Positions 1-12,445 of a DNA stretch of 64,000 nt are shown here, one piece after another. The notes under the pieces were generated by a model. The model saw only the letters and a list, made by a program, of their open reading frames with translations. It had not been told where the DNA came from and made no database searches. Numbering within the stretch: position 1 is the first letter of the stretch; each line of letters starts with the position of its first letter. The stretch lies in assembly GCA_002633005.1 (NCBI GenBank), contig NMRA01000315.1:102452-166451 (forward strand), given 5' to 3'. This DNA comes from Phoronis australis. Taxonomy: Eukaryota > Phoronida > Phoronidae. The translations under genes were made by a program, and so were the position numbers.

Positions 1-2289
1 ACCAGGTCACAAACAAAATTACCTGACTGTCAGCTGTAAAATGAATAACTAATTATATATTATTAATAGGTAAATGCTGTATTGGCCAAGGGCAACCTTT
101 TTATATGGCAAGTAGTAACAAATAGACTGCTTTGAATTATAACATGATTGAACAATTTGAAAGAGCAAATTAAATTGGATTAAATAGTGGCTTTTTCTTA
201 TTCTAGTTCAAGTATGATACTGAATGTTTATATTGTACTGAAATTTCCGTTATAGTATTGGGACATTTTATCGAAGTGAACACAAAAACAGTGAAGCAGG
301 TGACAAAATGATGATGTTTTGTGGAACACCACTTGATAGATACACTCATCTACTTATTCATCCAGTTGTGGTAGAAGAGAAGACACAAATATTGGTCAAT
401 CAAACATTTCCCTGGTCTTGGCAATCTATGATCCCTAATCCCTTGCTTTTGCCATCGGGTGGTGTCTCTGGGCCACGTCATTTGTTCCCGCATGAAGCAC
501 TACCGCGTCATATCTTCTCGTGATGTCAGTCTCTGTAGCAATGAAAAAGAAATCATTTTTAAGCAACTCAAGTGTCATGTGGTTTTTTCTTCAATAATAT
601 TGATAAAATGGCAATAACAATGATTAAAATATTAACAGATATTATTGAAATAGAAATAACACTCATAACATTTATACTTATTGTTATACAAAAGCCTGTA
701 GCAAAGAAAAAGTAATGAAATATGAAAATAATAAACTCAACAACAATGTTATTATTCACATACAGCGACAAATTCAACAATAGTAATCACACACCGTGAA
801 CGGATTTTCAAACACTTCAAAAATAAGGTGGTACTAAGGTGAGGTAACAAGTAAAACAAGACTATTCATATATGGATTCATAAGCGTAAAAAGAACAAAT
901 TTAATTTTCATTCCAAATTTGATTTTCATTTTTAGCCAGACTATAGCGAAATGAAGTTTTGATTTTGTTGTCATGTTAAACTCACCATCTGAGCAAAAAG
1001 TAACTCATCTTCCACTGTGTACTTCCAAGTCAATGGTGATGTTTGCGGCTACTCTCAGCGTACTTGTAAATGCCATCAGTGATCACCTTAACCTAAGAAT
1101 AAGTATTAAATGAACATTAATGACATTTACCAAAATTAGCAAAAGACAAGGGGCCTTCCATACAGTAGAGCGTTCCCCACAACCTGACGAATTTGTAAGT
1201 GTGAAAACTGAGTCACACACTCCCCATGACACAGTGTAGATTTTGATTTTCAAATAAGAAACAGAGTCCATTAGGAGGCTGATGACTTCTTCTCCATGAC
1301 CACTGTTTTCAACACTACGACCAATGACATTATGCACATCGATGATTAGGAATGTAGCCAAACTAACGCGATCTCATTAGAAATACAGAGGGAAATCTTG
1401 CTTTTCAAGGAAGGTACTTATAGCAACATTACAGAAGTCTACCCTATCCCTAGGACTAATGCAAATGGGCATGTTGTAAAAAGGACATTTGACAACTACA
1501 CAAGACATTATTAATGTTCCAAGAATTCACCCTCATTCTGACCTGATTATTCAAAGCTGATCTGATGTATGAAAGTCTAAAAATTCTATTAGAATCAACT
1601 AATACACCTGAATACTATGGAAATAACAATTTATAAGTAGTTACTAAGGTTACAAACAATTATTCTAGCCCTTTAAACACTATTATTAAAAACGAGCCTA
1701 AAATGACGTTCAAACTGAAAGATGATGCACAACAAAGTGATTACAACTACACAACAGGAATCCTAAACACGTGAACAATGAGCAAAATCGAGTAATTTTG
1801 CAGTAGAAGTAGTAAGGCAGGTAGATTTTCGCTAAATAATCGCTTGAAATCGCAGTTGACTTTCGGTCTCAGTAATGCCGGAATGCAGAAGGAGGTCACA
1901 TAGAGCATCCGGTAGGTTGACCTCCCTGCGCGCCTACAGATCCCAGCTCTTCCGGGTGTAGTAGGGAAAAGAAGCGTGGCCTTTTCGCGTTATAGACATA
2001 TATGTACTGTTGTAGTTGTAGCGACAGCAGACGATAATGTAGGCCTAGTTCTTGCGGTGGTCTATTCCAATAGGGAGCGATGAATCAGCGCGGCTTTGCG
2101 TGATTTTGCATTTCACATCATAAGGAGTTCCATAGCAACTCGAGTATGAGTGTCAGATTTGAGTACGTTTGGAGTCTACTCGAAATACGACATTAGAAAC
2201 GCTTTTTTGAGTACGACTCCAGTGAGCACGATTTTGAGTATGAAATCTTGAGTATGAGTATGAGTCTGAGTACGGAGATTGGAGACCGG
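1..2289. other. No recognisable gene; degenerate GAGTAY repeats at its end
   Basis: I see no domain or convincing exon here. Short open frames exist on both strands, for example 1083-1361 on the minus strand, but their composition is unremarkable and none matches a family I know. At about 2140-2285 the hexamer-like motif GAGTA(C/T) and variants such as TATGAGTCTGAG recur many times, which is a low-complexity array next to the end of the polymerase relic that follows. Confidence 0.5.
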
Positions 2290-3570
2290 GCCCTGGTTAG
2301 TTTAGGACCGCCGACTTTTTCTGTTGGTTTCATGAACGTCTCTATATCAAACGCCGCCCTGTAGGGTTAGTACCGATCGATATTGGGAACGACGTATACC
2401 TCTTCTTCCAGTTTCTCGAACACTATGAGTGGCGTTGCATACGCTTAACCAGGAAAAAGGTGTCCCACGCTGTTATCGCACGTTTGTTGGTGTCTAGATA
2501 CCTTTGACGCGGTACTCCAAAACGAACCACAGAGATTACATCGGTAAGACCTACAATACTTTTTGTTGTCGTGAATGTACGAAAAGTGGTCTTCATACAA
2601 GTTAAGAAAAAGTTCGTCGACAAACTGGCGATGGGTTCGACAAGCAAGCGAGCTGTGACACCGTCTTCGGATTCTTCCAATTCGTACACGTAGATTCTGA
2701 TTTGGAATACGTATTGCATTTCCTGAACATCGTCCAGGAAAACGCTTTGGAACTGGTTCTATGGAATACCCTTATGAGGACTATATTGGTTGAAAAGTTG
2801 TTTGGTCAACTTCTATAAACCATTCTAAGATTGCAGTCGATGAGCGGCCAGACAGCGAAAGAAACACAACCGATCGTCGTGTTTCCCGTTTGCGTCACTT
2901 GTCATCGCCCACATTCCTTTATTATGTACAAGGTATGGTGGAAGTGAAATGGGTGCGCCGATGGGGTGACCAATCATGTGTGTTACGAAGACAGTTACAT
3001 TGGTAATGAGTTCAACGATTCACCAATTCTAGAACGTCCAGTTCACCTAGAATGGAAAATGACGCGTCCAGATCTCGTTCTCGCCTCACAACAAGGGGTT
3101 CAGCCATGAACGCGTTATTGTTCAAACTAGAATGAACATAATGGAGTTCGTTGTCTTCTCGGTTTCTTAAAATGAAATCGTAAGAAAAAATTAATTTAAA
3201 TACAACAAACTGTTGTCTAAATACCCTCAGGAGGTCTTCTCGCAGGTTTCGGGATTCAACCCCTGCAGTCTAAGGTTTTATAAATCTTGCATCCTCCTTT
3301 TCATGGCTTCCCTGGTGCGTATAGCAGACCAGTTGTCCCGATAGACGGCAGCCATATCGGGATCGATATTTTCGGGAATTCGTGGTACGTTCGGATCATC
3401 AGCGATGACGTTATTTTCTGGCGATGACGTAGACGCCACGTTGAAGGTAAAGCCGTGTTGGGGGCCGTCATAGAGATTTTGACCGCATCGGCTGAAGGTC
3501 ATACCACAAAATTGGCAAGTGTGCCTTCCCCCGTGAACCCTTGTTGCAGGCCTCGGGGCGTAGGGATTCG
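2290..3570 (-). pseudogene. Relic of a mobile-element family-B DNA polymerase protein
   Basis: Read on the minus strand from about 3570 to 2290, several frames joined by frameshifts and stops resemble the N-terminal half of the protein-primed-type family-B DNA polymerases carried by large eukaryotic DNA transposons and related elements. In order: a C2H2-like finger (HTCQFCGMTF, near 3500-3530); a segment with YRDNWSAIRT; a segment near 3150 with SYDFILRN; a block with GKHDDRLCFFRCLAAH near 2870; a second finger-like block (YRCNLCGSFW ... HQQTC, about 2480-2560); and, near 2330-2350, FDIET, which fits the Exo I motif (DxE) of the 3'-5' exonuclease domain. The polymerase domain itself is not seen, so the copy is truncated as well as broken. 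The family assignment comes from recognising this motif order. Whether the source was a Polinton-like element or another PolB-bearing element cannot be decided. It is not expected to be functional. Confidence 0.65.
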
Positions 3571-3654
3571 TCTTCAGATTGACTTTTATTTATTTTTTAG
3601 CAATGAACACTGCAATGTTTGTGGAAAGGAGCTCGAATGTTTGAGAATGTGGTA

Positions 3655-3795
3655 GAAGTGGACTTTCTTCATTTTCTTCTTTTTTTCTGAGTTTATGTTT
3701 CTCTGACTCGGACCTATTTTTTGTGCCCACTACGCCAAATAGGGGAGCTCATTCGAGCCCCCCCCCCGTGGGTGCGGGCATGCTTATGGGAAACA
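3655..3795 (+). repeat. Interspersed repeat, copy 1 (partner at 37636)
   Basis: This segment shares an ordered series of blocks with 37636-37800: AGTGGACTT, then a pyrimidine-rich stretch, then TTTTTG(TG)CCCAC, TCGCC-like and GGGGAGCTCATT blocks, a poly-C tract, GGGTG and CATATGG-like blocks. Both copies are on the plus strand. They are diverged and carry indels, as expected of an old interspersed repeat. I cannot name the family. Confidence 0.5.
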
Positions 3796-6634
3796 AGCTG
3801 CCTGGGTAGAGCAGAATGTGACAAAGAACAAGGTTCCTTGAATATTCCAATGGAGGGACTGTCTAGAAGTTGACTCAATAATCCCTGTATAGGGTATTCT
3901 TCAGCAAGATAGCCTGTGGTAGACGTGTCTTGTGATAATGCGGTGTAGTTCCCGGAAACTTGATGCTAAGACATCAAATCAGACTGTTTACACTAAAATA
4001 ACGTTTCTTATTTTAGTTGATAAATAAATTGTTCCTCTTGGGAGTGACGACTATACAATCTCAGGTTATGTAGCTCTTGTAAGGAATTTCCTGTTAGTTC
4101 AGATCTACGCATATTCTGCACCCAACGCGAACATTGAACCATACACAGAGAATTAGCCTACATGCCAACAAATATCATTACACCGTGCAAGCTTCCAAAC
4201 ATTCTCCACTAAACGTGGCCACGCAAGTGCTCTTTCCCCACAATATACATACAGTAAACAAGACCAAACCAGGACACTGAGTCTTCTTTAAATAAACACA
4301 GCTGACACTCCACTTGGATTTTGTGACATTCCTGACAGAAGATATACATAGTTCATTACTTGAATGAGTTTCATACGACCCTGGTCGTGGGTCTCAGTAT
4401 TTTCAACTACTAGTAACTATAACTTAGTAGGAAGGCCTACTACTACTATTATTATTCTACAGCACTACTGACTCGTATTCATTGTTCAGCACATACTTGC
4501 CAGTACTAGTATGAAATGTGTAATGAACATACACTTACCTCTCCTTATGTTTAGTCAAGGGAAACAAAGAATGCCTTTCGTGGTCTGTGTTTCTAAAACT
4601 ACAGTTGACAGCCGCACATATCATGCTTCTTTTATGTTTTTTGTCAGCACCAGAAAACACACTGACATTACAGTCATCCATGTTGTTATGTTGTACGAGG
4701 ACTCCTCCCAAAAGATGGCGCTAAATGTACAGCTGTGACGCATTTAGGTCAAAGTCGGACAGCTTTGGTGTATAATATCTTTGCTGCTATCAAAAATAAG
4801 TTCACTCTATGAACTGTCATAACACAGTTCCCATAAGACCACGGGATTCCCACGTGGGTGTGTACTGACATGCATGCCAACACAAACGAAAAAATTGAGT
4901 AACATTTCAAGTTAGTGGGGTCGCACTTCAGGCAATACGTTCTTGTCCCAGAGGAAAGGGCGAAAACAAAATCAAATAAAACAAAAGTCAATAATTCCCA
5001 TAGAAAGACGTGAAAGTTACCTAAAGCTTGAAAACTTGAATACGCCCTCTACTGGACAGATGGGCGTCACAAACCAGAGAAATTACAAAATGGACAAAAA
5101 GGCGACTTAGAAGTGAAATTTTGCTAACGATTATTGCACCGATAAATGGGGAGTTTGAGAATACTAGACTTCGTCCTGTGTTATGGGCTCAAGAACAGGA
5201 AACTCGTTGACGATCAGTGGCAAAAGTTTCATTCAGAAATGATGAAAAATTTCGACATCCTTCTCACTCCAACAACACAATATCCGTGAGATAAATTGTG
5301 ACGTTTTTAAGGTTTCAGTAAAATCAACCGAAGATTTATTGTGCTATGAACGTACTTTTCGTAAAACGAATTTTCGTTTTAGAAAGGTGATTGCTGACGT
5401 ATAATATTTACAACACCAGATGGATATAACCCCTGATCTTTCCTTCTATCACAAAATACATATTTTAACTAATTTACACAGGCTGTTTTCAAAATTTGAA
5501 TAAGAATGGTGGTCAGTAATTCAGGTCTGATTAAATATATGACTTGTGTTTATTGTGACTGAATCGAAAGATGTACTATCTTCACTCAGGTAATTTGATG
5601 TGGTTAGTCCTCAGGACTAAGTCAATTGATAAAATATATTATTAAGGTACAGAAAGAACACAGGTATTTCGATATATTTTCAGTAACTGGTAGGCTTTTT
5701 GTCTAAGGGAAAGAAAGTTTGCTGTTTCTTTTTCAGAAATGGGGACCATTTTCTAAGTCCCGAGAAATGTGCCGTTTGTCGATCAATTGTGTTGGCTGCG
5801 AGCATATAGCCCGAATAATAGCAGGAAGTTAAAATTTGCGAAGCTTCTGCGCACCTGCCGCCAGGTCTCCGTGCTGACTTTCGCGGATTGAAAGCGACGC
5901 AAGTTGCGATTTATCCATTTCTGGAATGGATAAAGCGCAACTTTCTGTCGGGGAAAACTCGCGAGTACTGCCAGGCTGGGAAAGCTATTACAGTGTGAGG
6001 AATAGAAGTCCCAACAAGCATTCGTCGTCACTAACCCCTAGCTGCAGTTCTCTAAGTTACGCAACTGTGTCGTTTAGAAGGCATGTTTTTCGTGTTTACG
6101 TTCTGCCCTACATCGCGCCATATCTCTGTCGAGCGTTTGTATTCGTGGCATGTCGTCTGGCAAATATTTAAAGCGACACCCCTCTAGACACCTGCCGTGA
6201 GAAAACTGAACTAACACAACAAAGTAGTGAGTTCATGGACGGTTTTCTCTCAGAATTAATTGAAGCTGGTTTGCTAATTGAGACCCAGAATCCAATTAGC
6301 ACGGCGGTTAGCAAGCACTTGCACATTTGGTGATTTGGTTATGACACTAAACAGGCAATTCCTAGGAAGGCTAGTTGTAACCACTATAATATTTTTAATA
6401 TGACTTAGTTTTTCATCTGACCAAGCCATCTGTGGATGCAGCACCCAGTCACGCAGCGGCAGTAAGTGGTCCACCACGTCAGCGATCAGCGAAGCAGAAA
6501 GCCGGCTGAGACACAAGCAATTAATAGGAACAGCTTGCCAGGGTAGGCAAGGACTGGGTTACAAGACCGGGAAGCCAGCAAGGAAACGATCTAAGGACCC
6601 AGAGACAGAATAAGTAGGGAAGTTAGATTGTCAG
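3796..6634. other. No recognisable gene
   Basis: Only short, overlapping open frames on both strands, with no domain, no convincing splice-bounded exon and no clear repeat. I treat it as intergenic or intronic sequence. Confidence 0.5.
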
Positions 6635-7250
6635 AGAACGAAGAATTGTATGCCCGAGCAGTCCAGATGGGTCAGCAGGGGGCGTGGTCAAAGTGGGACA
6701 AAGTCTCGCAAAGGGAAATAAAGTGGGCGGAAGATGTCTCCTTTGAAAGCAAAGCTCTTCATCAGATCTGTTTTTGATATACTGCCTACTCCCAGAAACC
6801 TTGCTACTGTCATCTTGCAGCGCGTCTTTGGCGTCAGGAAAGCACACATACCGACACAACCAAGCACTGAAAGGTTTCGCAAGGGTTTTGGTCGATGAAG
6901 TCAATAGTAAACCAAAGTCGAGAACCCACCGGATCAAATTCATCAGTTTCAGAAGAAGTGCCTATGAGGCAAGTAAGGGAAAGATTCCAGCGCAAAAAAG
7001 CATCCTTCACACAGCCAACGACTGGAAATTGTGGGTTGATCTTGCCGGTCACCAGTCATCCTTCCCACAGCACATTGTCTAGACTACCCAGCGGCCTGAC
7101 TTGGTTCTTTATTCGGACAGTTCCCACCAGATCATCCTGATCGAGCCCACCTTTCCGTGGGAGAGTAGGGTAGAAGAGGCACATGAGCGGAATAAATGGG
7201 CAGTGATGACGCGCCCGCCATTGTTACTGGGAATATGATCGGGCTCTCTT
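6635..7250 (+). pseudogene. LINE (non-LTR retrotransposon) ORF2 C-terminal relic
   Basis: Plus-strand fragments in shifting frames match a C-terminal block common in invertebrate and fish non-LTR retrotransposon proteins. In order: ELYARAVQMGQQGAW and KWDKVSQREIKWAE (about 6640-6735); a 'DILPTPRNL'-like piece (about 6775-6800); HNQALKGFARVLVDE (about 6857-6902); KSILHTANDWKLWVDLAG (about 6995-7050); then RPDLVLYSD and a TFPWESRVEEAHERNKW-like tail (about 7090-7200). At least three frame changes and internal stops separate them, so the copy is dead. The RPD ... LTFPWE arrangement resembles a PD-(D/E)xK-type nuclease core; that is an inference. No reverse transcriptase domain remains upstream. 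Confidence 0.75.
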
Positions 7251-8750
7251 CGTGTGAAGAAGTTGCGCCAGGTCTGCGAACTGCATTACATCATTTTTAA
7301 TTTCCATTGTACGGTAAAACACTGAGACAGTCCACCACTATAATTTTGTTTTGATCACAATTTTGTAAACCAAATTAATTGAAACTGCCTTGCGCTTGCA
7401 ATATATAATTTTTACACCAAACATAGATTATTAATATAGTCTCTAAGATGAAGTTAAAAGTTTTGATTTCTGGTGTGAGCCAACAAAATGGACGCCGAAG
7501 TTGAATGACACTAAACTTCCACATTTTTACTTAGACAAAGCGTTAGAAATGCAATAGATACGGAGGACTGTTCTAATTTAAGTTGCTGATAAACACATTC
7601 TTTGTCTTGACTAAACTGATGAACATAAGGGAAATAGTATTTATAGAGATTTTGTGTTATTTCGTTTGATACCTGTCCCGTGTCATCTGTGTAACAAAAT
7701 ATCCTAATATCTATACGGTAGATAACAAAAGCAGGAATATAAAATCCAATTTAATCATTGATTGCACTTTTTTAAACAGCTGCGACTGAAATTTGAACCA
7801 AAAACAGAAATTTACCATTGCGCCATTAAGCGCAGTACCAAAGAGGCTGCTAAAACACTGTATACGCCCAGGAAGAGTCACTAGAGTAAAAACATAACAA
7901 GGTTGTAAAGTGAAATCAATTATACAGAGCGTTTCGAAACCACGAGAGAACCCCAAACAATGTCCATTATCAACGTAGGTGCATCTATTATGTGAGGCAA
8001 GAAGAGTTCATTTGTGTTGAACACGAGAATCCCTCATTCCGCGTTAATGAAAATTTAGTCGTGTTTGCATGCAGGTTCATTATTATAATAATATCCTTGT
8101 CGATCAAAAGAGTTTCTGAGTCACGGATAGTGAACAACGGTGAAATTGTCGGAAGCGTGAGTATTAGTCGCCACTATGTTTAATCGATTAACTGTGTTTT
8201 CTCTTTTAAAGAACAACTTTAAATTTTTAGTTGCATCATGAATTAAAACATGCAATTGTTTGTCAATAATATATTGCTTCATACGTTTATGTGAACACGT
8301 GTACAGTTTACATGCAAACTGCTTGGAAATGTACTATATATACACGTTATATATTTCTTATTGAAATGAAAACTTTGCTTCGTGGCTTCCTTGCTTGTGT
8401 GCAGATAAGTGCGCGTAGGACGAAGGCACATGCTGTCTTTGCACAGTGTGGTTTCGGAAATGGAGACAATATTTGATATATTTTCCAACTTTAAATGATA
8501 TCTCAGGTCTAATTACTTGCTCAGTGTGTCCAGCATGTCATACTAAAAGAAGTATTCGTTTTATATTGGTGATATGTTAGAATTTAACGTGGTAATGGAT
8601 CCTGCAGTTTTGTTTAGTTATATTCTGATGCCGAGGCTACACTAGCAGTACACATGTACTTGCAATATTCTATTGACTTGCAAACAACAGGCACACTGTA
8701 CAACATTTTCCTTGCCTTCAGCAGCATGTCACGTTGCACTCGAAATATAA
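7251..8750. other. No recognisable gene
   Basis: AT-rich sequence with short open frames on both strands at 7711-8490 that shadow each other. No domain, tRNA or clear repeat was seen. Confidence 0.5.
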
Positions 8751-9627
8751 CAATGTATACAATTAGTTACTTCGTCATCCCCGATATCAAGGAAGACAAA
8801 CGAAAAATCAACAAAAGATAAAAGATTAGGTCTTTGCAATGTTGGAAACACGTGTTTTGTGAACTCTACACTTCAAGCTATCTTTTCATGCAACCTCAAC
8901 TGGCACAAATACAATATCAACAAGAAAAACAATAATGAAAACCATCCTTGTGAACACATATGAAGCAACAAAAAGGTATACATCAACTCCGTCTGAAATT
9001 TTGAATAAACTAAGATTACAGAACAACTCTCTTGGCAACGGAAGTCAACAGGATGCCCATGAATTTTTACTATGGTTACTGAACCAATGGCACGTAGACA
9101 CACTTGCTCACAACGCTGATAATGTAACGTCTGAGGTTACTAGTACCTTCCAACACGTAAAGAAGCAAACTAGGAGTTGTAATAACTGCTCAACAACAAA
9201 GGAAAAAACACAGATAGACTGGGAGTTGACCGTCTACCTCCCAACGCTAAGGAAAGAAATAACTATGCAGGAGTTGTGGCACAGCTTGTGGACGTCGTTG
9301 GACATCGAGGACTTTAGTTGCCCACACTGTAATAGTCTCAGTGGCCAGCTCACATGGTCATTAGTAAAACCGCCAAAATACCTTTGTATTCATATCTTAC
9401 GAACCGCGACTAATGGTGAAAAAATCAACACAAAGATTTCCTCGTATGACCTCTCCGGCTATAAAATAAAAGCAGTCATTGAACACCATGGAAGAAACAC
9501 GACGGGTGGTCATTACACATGCTGTGTTAAATCGTCAGCATGGGAATGGATAAATTTTGACGACTCTACAGTCACAAGTACATCCAAGCCTCCCCTGAAT
9601 GCCTACATTACAATATATGAATTATAA
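8751..9627 (+). pseudogene. Ubiquitin-specific protease (USP/UCH C19) copy, intronless and frameshifted
   Basis: USPs are cysteine proteases that remove ubiquitin from proteins. The catalytic Cys box is at 8826-8888 (LGLCNVGNTCFVNSTLQAI). After one frame change between 8863 and 8935 a 230-codon frame (8935-9627) carries the rest: QQDAHEFL (about 9044-9067), a zinc-ribbon-like pair CNNC (about 9180) and CPHC (about 9320), and the His box TTGGHYTCC with downstream WINFDDSTV supplying the catalytic His and Asp. The whole catalytic domain is compact (about 290 codons) and has no intron, which suggests a retrocopy or a mobile-element-borne USP. The frame with the Cys box stops at 8958. A reading error, a tiny intron or a genuine pseudogene would each explain this. 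All catalytic residues are still present, so the break may be recent. Family call is firm; functional status is uncertain. Confidence 0.85.
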
Positions 9628-9969
9628 ACCAACAAAGGAAATCAACATAAAAATATGGCGCAATTTCAACATCAACGTCGCATATCACATCTGACCATAG
9701 ACATGATGTGAGAAAGTTGAGTAGATTGGTTCTGTGGGCTCTATTTTCCATAGTGCTTGGTGTGCCGCCTACATGTACGCTCATCACTCCCTGCGGATTT
9801 TTGCGCGAGAACTTTTCAATGATTCCGTTTAAAGTTGATTCTGTGGTCAAAACATGTTCAATTGTAAAGAGTCTATGTAAGGAGTGGACTGACACGGTTC
9901 TTATTTTTATTATTTTGTTCTATTGCTCTGAATGAGCTCTAGCAGATAGCTATTGATTGACATGTCCCC

Positions 9970-10600
9970 TGAGGTCAGGACAACGATGGTGTAACATGTT
10001 TGTCAAAGAATAGTTTGAAACATTCTAGTATGTAAGTGATTAAAGTGTTCAGGAACATTCTAGAGCCTTGTATTTGTTTGTAGAATGATTGGATAGATTC
10101 CGGAAAGTTATAAAATGTGCTGGAACTGGCAACAAGTTCTAGAACATTGCATGAGACTATAATACCCAGGCACTTGATGGTGAGTCAGTTAAAAGTTGAA
10201 AGTTAGTTACAAGAGAGTTACAGTGAAGATAGCAGTTAAAGCGAAAGTTAACAGAAAGCCAGCAACAAAGACAGCAGGTTATTTGAACCAGCGAGGGTAA
10301 CAGTTGCTGGAAGGGTCTCAGAAGTTCATTACAAGTCAAGGCTTCGCAGCAATGGATGGAGCATAGAAAACATTACGTCGGACGGTTTTTTGAGTAGGCT
10401 TGTGAACGTACGGTTGATATTAATAAAGTAATTACCTCTAACGAGTCTTCGGTCTATCGTCGCACCAAAAGCTATTAGCACAGGTCAGTAACCACGTGCT
10501 CCCACCCGAACACGGAGAAAGAAGTGACAATTGTCAAGCACGCCAGGGGACTTACTGACGGTAACAAGGTGTGATAAAGTGGACAGTTGGAATTAGCGAC
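9970..10600 (+). mobile_element. Probable 5' LTR and leader of a Ty3/Gypsy element
   Basis: The stretch before the gag relic has LTR-like traits. A TGTCCCCTGAGG start near 9982, an AATAAA polyadenylation signal at about 10423 and a segment (about 10428-10535) repeated imperfectly in the same orientation at 12344-12445, beyond the coding relic. Shared blocks include TATCGTCGCACC, AGCAC, GTAACCAC and TGCTCCCACCC. The exact LTR ends are not certain, because similarity between the two copies continues past the first plausible CA end. Confidence 0.5.
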
Positions 10601-10639
10601 AAGATCTCAAACAAGGGAGTTGGTGACCTCAGACAAGAA

Positions 10640-12343
10640 ATGGCTCAACATGGAAACGACCTTGGACAGTTTATGGTAAAACAAGAAGATGAGGCTGGTG
10701 CTGAAGCTAAAGCTGAGTAGAGAAAGCAATCTCGTGTGGCCGAGGAGAAGGAGCAACCCCGCGAAGCCGATCAGCAGATGGAGAGAGAAAGAATGGAACA
10801 TGAACTGGCGCCAGCACCATTGAAAACTGAACAGGTTGCAGCTGAGATTAATCTTATAAGGATAACTGGTGGCGTAGAGCCGAAGCTACCCAAATTTAAC
10901 GAAAACCAGGATGATATGGACAACTTCCTGGAAGCGTTTGGAAGATACGTGGAGATTCAGGGTTGGACCCAGAGTGAATGGATGGCCAATTAGTCTAAAT
11001 CCCTTGTCAACAGGCAAGGGTCTGCAGGTTTATACAAGCCTCCCAATGGCTGATGCACTAAACTATGCAAACCTCAAAAGAGCCTTGCTGAAGCGATATG
11101 AGGTGACGGAGGAGGGCTTCTGCAGACAGTTCCGGGAATTAAGGGCTGAGAGGAATGAGACAGCTTACATGTACAAGTTTGTGGCCCGCATACAGCGCTA
11201 CCTAGACAGGTGGATTGATATGCCGAGTTGAGAGACCTGGTCGTGCGTGATCAGTACGTGAACACTTGTACTAAGGAGTTGACCTTTTTCATGGAGAGTG
11301 GACAACCAAGTTTGTAACTGAGATGGTAGACTTCGCAGAGAGATATACTGAGGCCCGTGGAGTGGACAAGCACTCAGTCGTGTATGAAAAAATCCCAAGA
11401 ACGACGACCGGTCAAGACTGACACTCACAGAGTCGACCAGAGGAAAATTGATCTCCCAGGGGAAAAGTGTTTCTTGTGTTACAGACCTGGACACCTGGCT
11501 AGAGACTGTCGGAAGCTGATACAGGTGAAGAAACAACAAAAGTCATCAACAGTCAACCATCAAGGTTCTCAGAGTAAGGAGGTGGCTGTGAAGCGTGCTA
11601 ACCCTGTACGCACCTTCAAAGGAAAGCTGCGTCTGAAGGAGGGGTATGCTGTGGAGAAGAAGGTCTCAGTGTTGAGAGACACAGGCTGCACAACTATTGT
11701 AGTTCGATCTAGTCTAATCAAACCGGGTGATATGACCAGCAGGAAGTGTTCATGCAACCAAGAGATGGCTGCCCCTCGCCAAGGACAACATCAAGACACC
11801 GTACCACACGGGATAAGTGTTTGCACTGTGTATGGAGCGTCTAGTGGCTGATTTTATTATCGGGGACGTAACTGGCGCCTTGGACCTAGGAGATGTTGAG
11901 CGACGACAGACGCCAATTACTATCACCAAGGACGGTACAGGCAATAGGCTGGTGGAGGATCCGAAAGATGACTCTAAGAGTGTGCTACTTTCCAAGAGGA
12001 GAACCCAATGAACTCAACTACAGAGGGAGAGGTGGTGGCCAACATGTCGGTAGGAACTGGTCCTGATGAATCCAGGGCTCAGGCAAAGCGACAAAAAGCG
12101 GATAATAAGTCGTTAGTTCTGTCTCCAACCATACAAGAGGTGGGACTAAAGCAGTTCAAAGAAGCTCAGCATGAAGATTCGTCAATGAAAAAGCTGTGGG
12201 AGCAACCTAAAACCAAGGGTCAACGACAGACCAAAGGCAAGAGGACATGCATGGTGGAGGTTCAGCGAGGAATATTCTATCGGTTGTTTAAGAATAAGAA
12301 TGGTGACGAGGTGAAACAAGATGTCGTGCTGAGCATGAAATAA
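10640..12343 (+). pseudogene. Decayed Ty3/Gypsy gag-protease-integrase (SCAN-like gag)
   Basis: The gag frame opens at an ATG at 10640, is broken by a stop near 10717 and a frameshift near 10990, and continues to about 11340. The block LPKFNENQDDMDNFLEAF ... LKRALLKRYEVTEEGF ... RDLVVRDQYVN is the capsid region related to the vertebrate SCAN domain. A CCHC zinc knuckle (CFLCYRPGHLARDC, about 11468-11510) follows, then a retropepsin-like active-site block VLRDTGCTTIVV (about 11670-11705) with R in place of the usual residue before DTG. From 12008, RAQAKRQKAD, FKEAQHEDSSMKKLW and VQRGIFYRLF match the region before the integrase zinc-binding domain. No integrase core, reverse transcriptase or RNase H follows. 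Integrase-type sequence coming straight after protease fits the Gmr1-like arrangement (integrase before reverse transcriptase), although an internal deletion could mimic it. Several breaks make it non-functional. Confidence 0.85.
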
Positions 12344-12445
12344 TTAACTCGAATTAAGTCCATCGTCGCACCTAACGCTGTTAGCACCTATAGGTAACCA
12401 CATGCTCCCACCCACAAACAGGGAAAACGGTGACAGTTTAGGTCC
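12344..12445 (+). repeat. Direct repeat of the LTR-side segment
   Basis: This is the second copy of the segment found at about 10428-10535, in the same orientation and with scattered substitutions and small indels. Shared blocks are (C/T)ATCGTCGCACC, TTAGCAC, GTAACCAC(A/G)TGCTCCCACCC and GTGACA(A/G)TT. It directly follows the broken coding relic and is probably a truncated 3' LTR piece. Confidence 0.65.
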
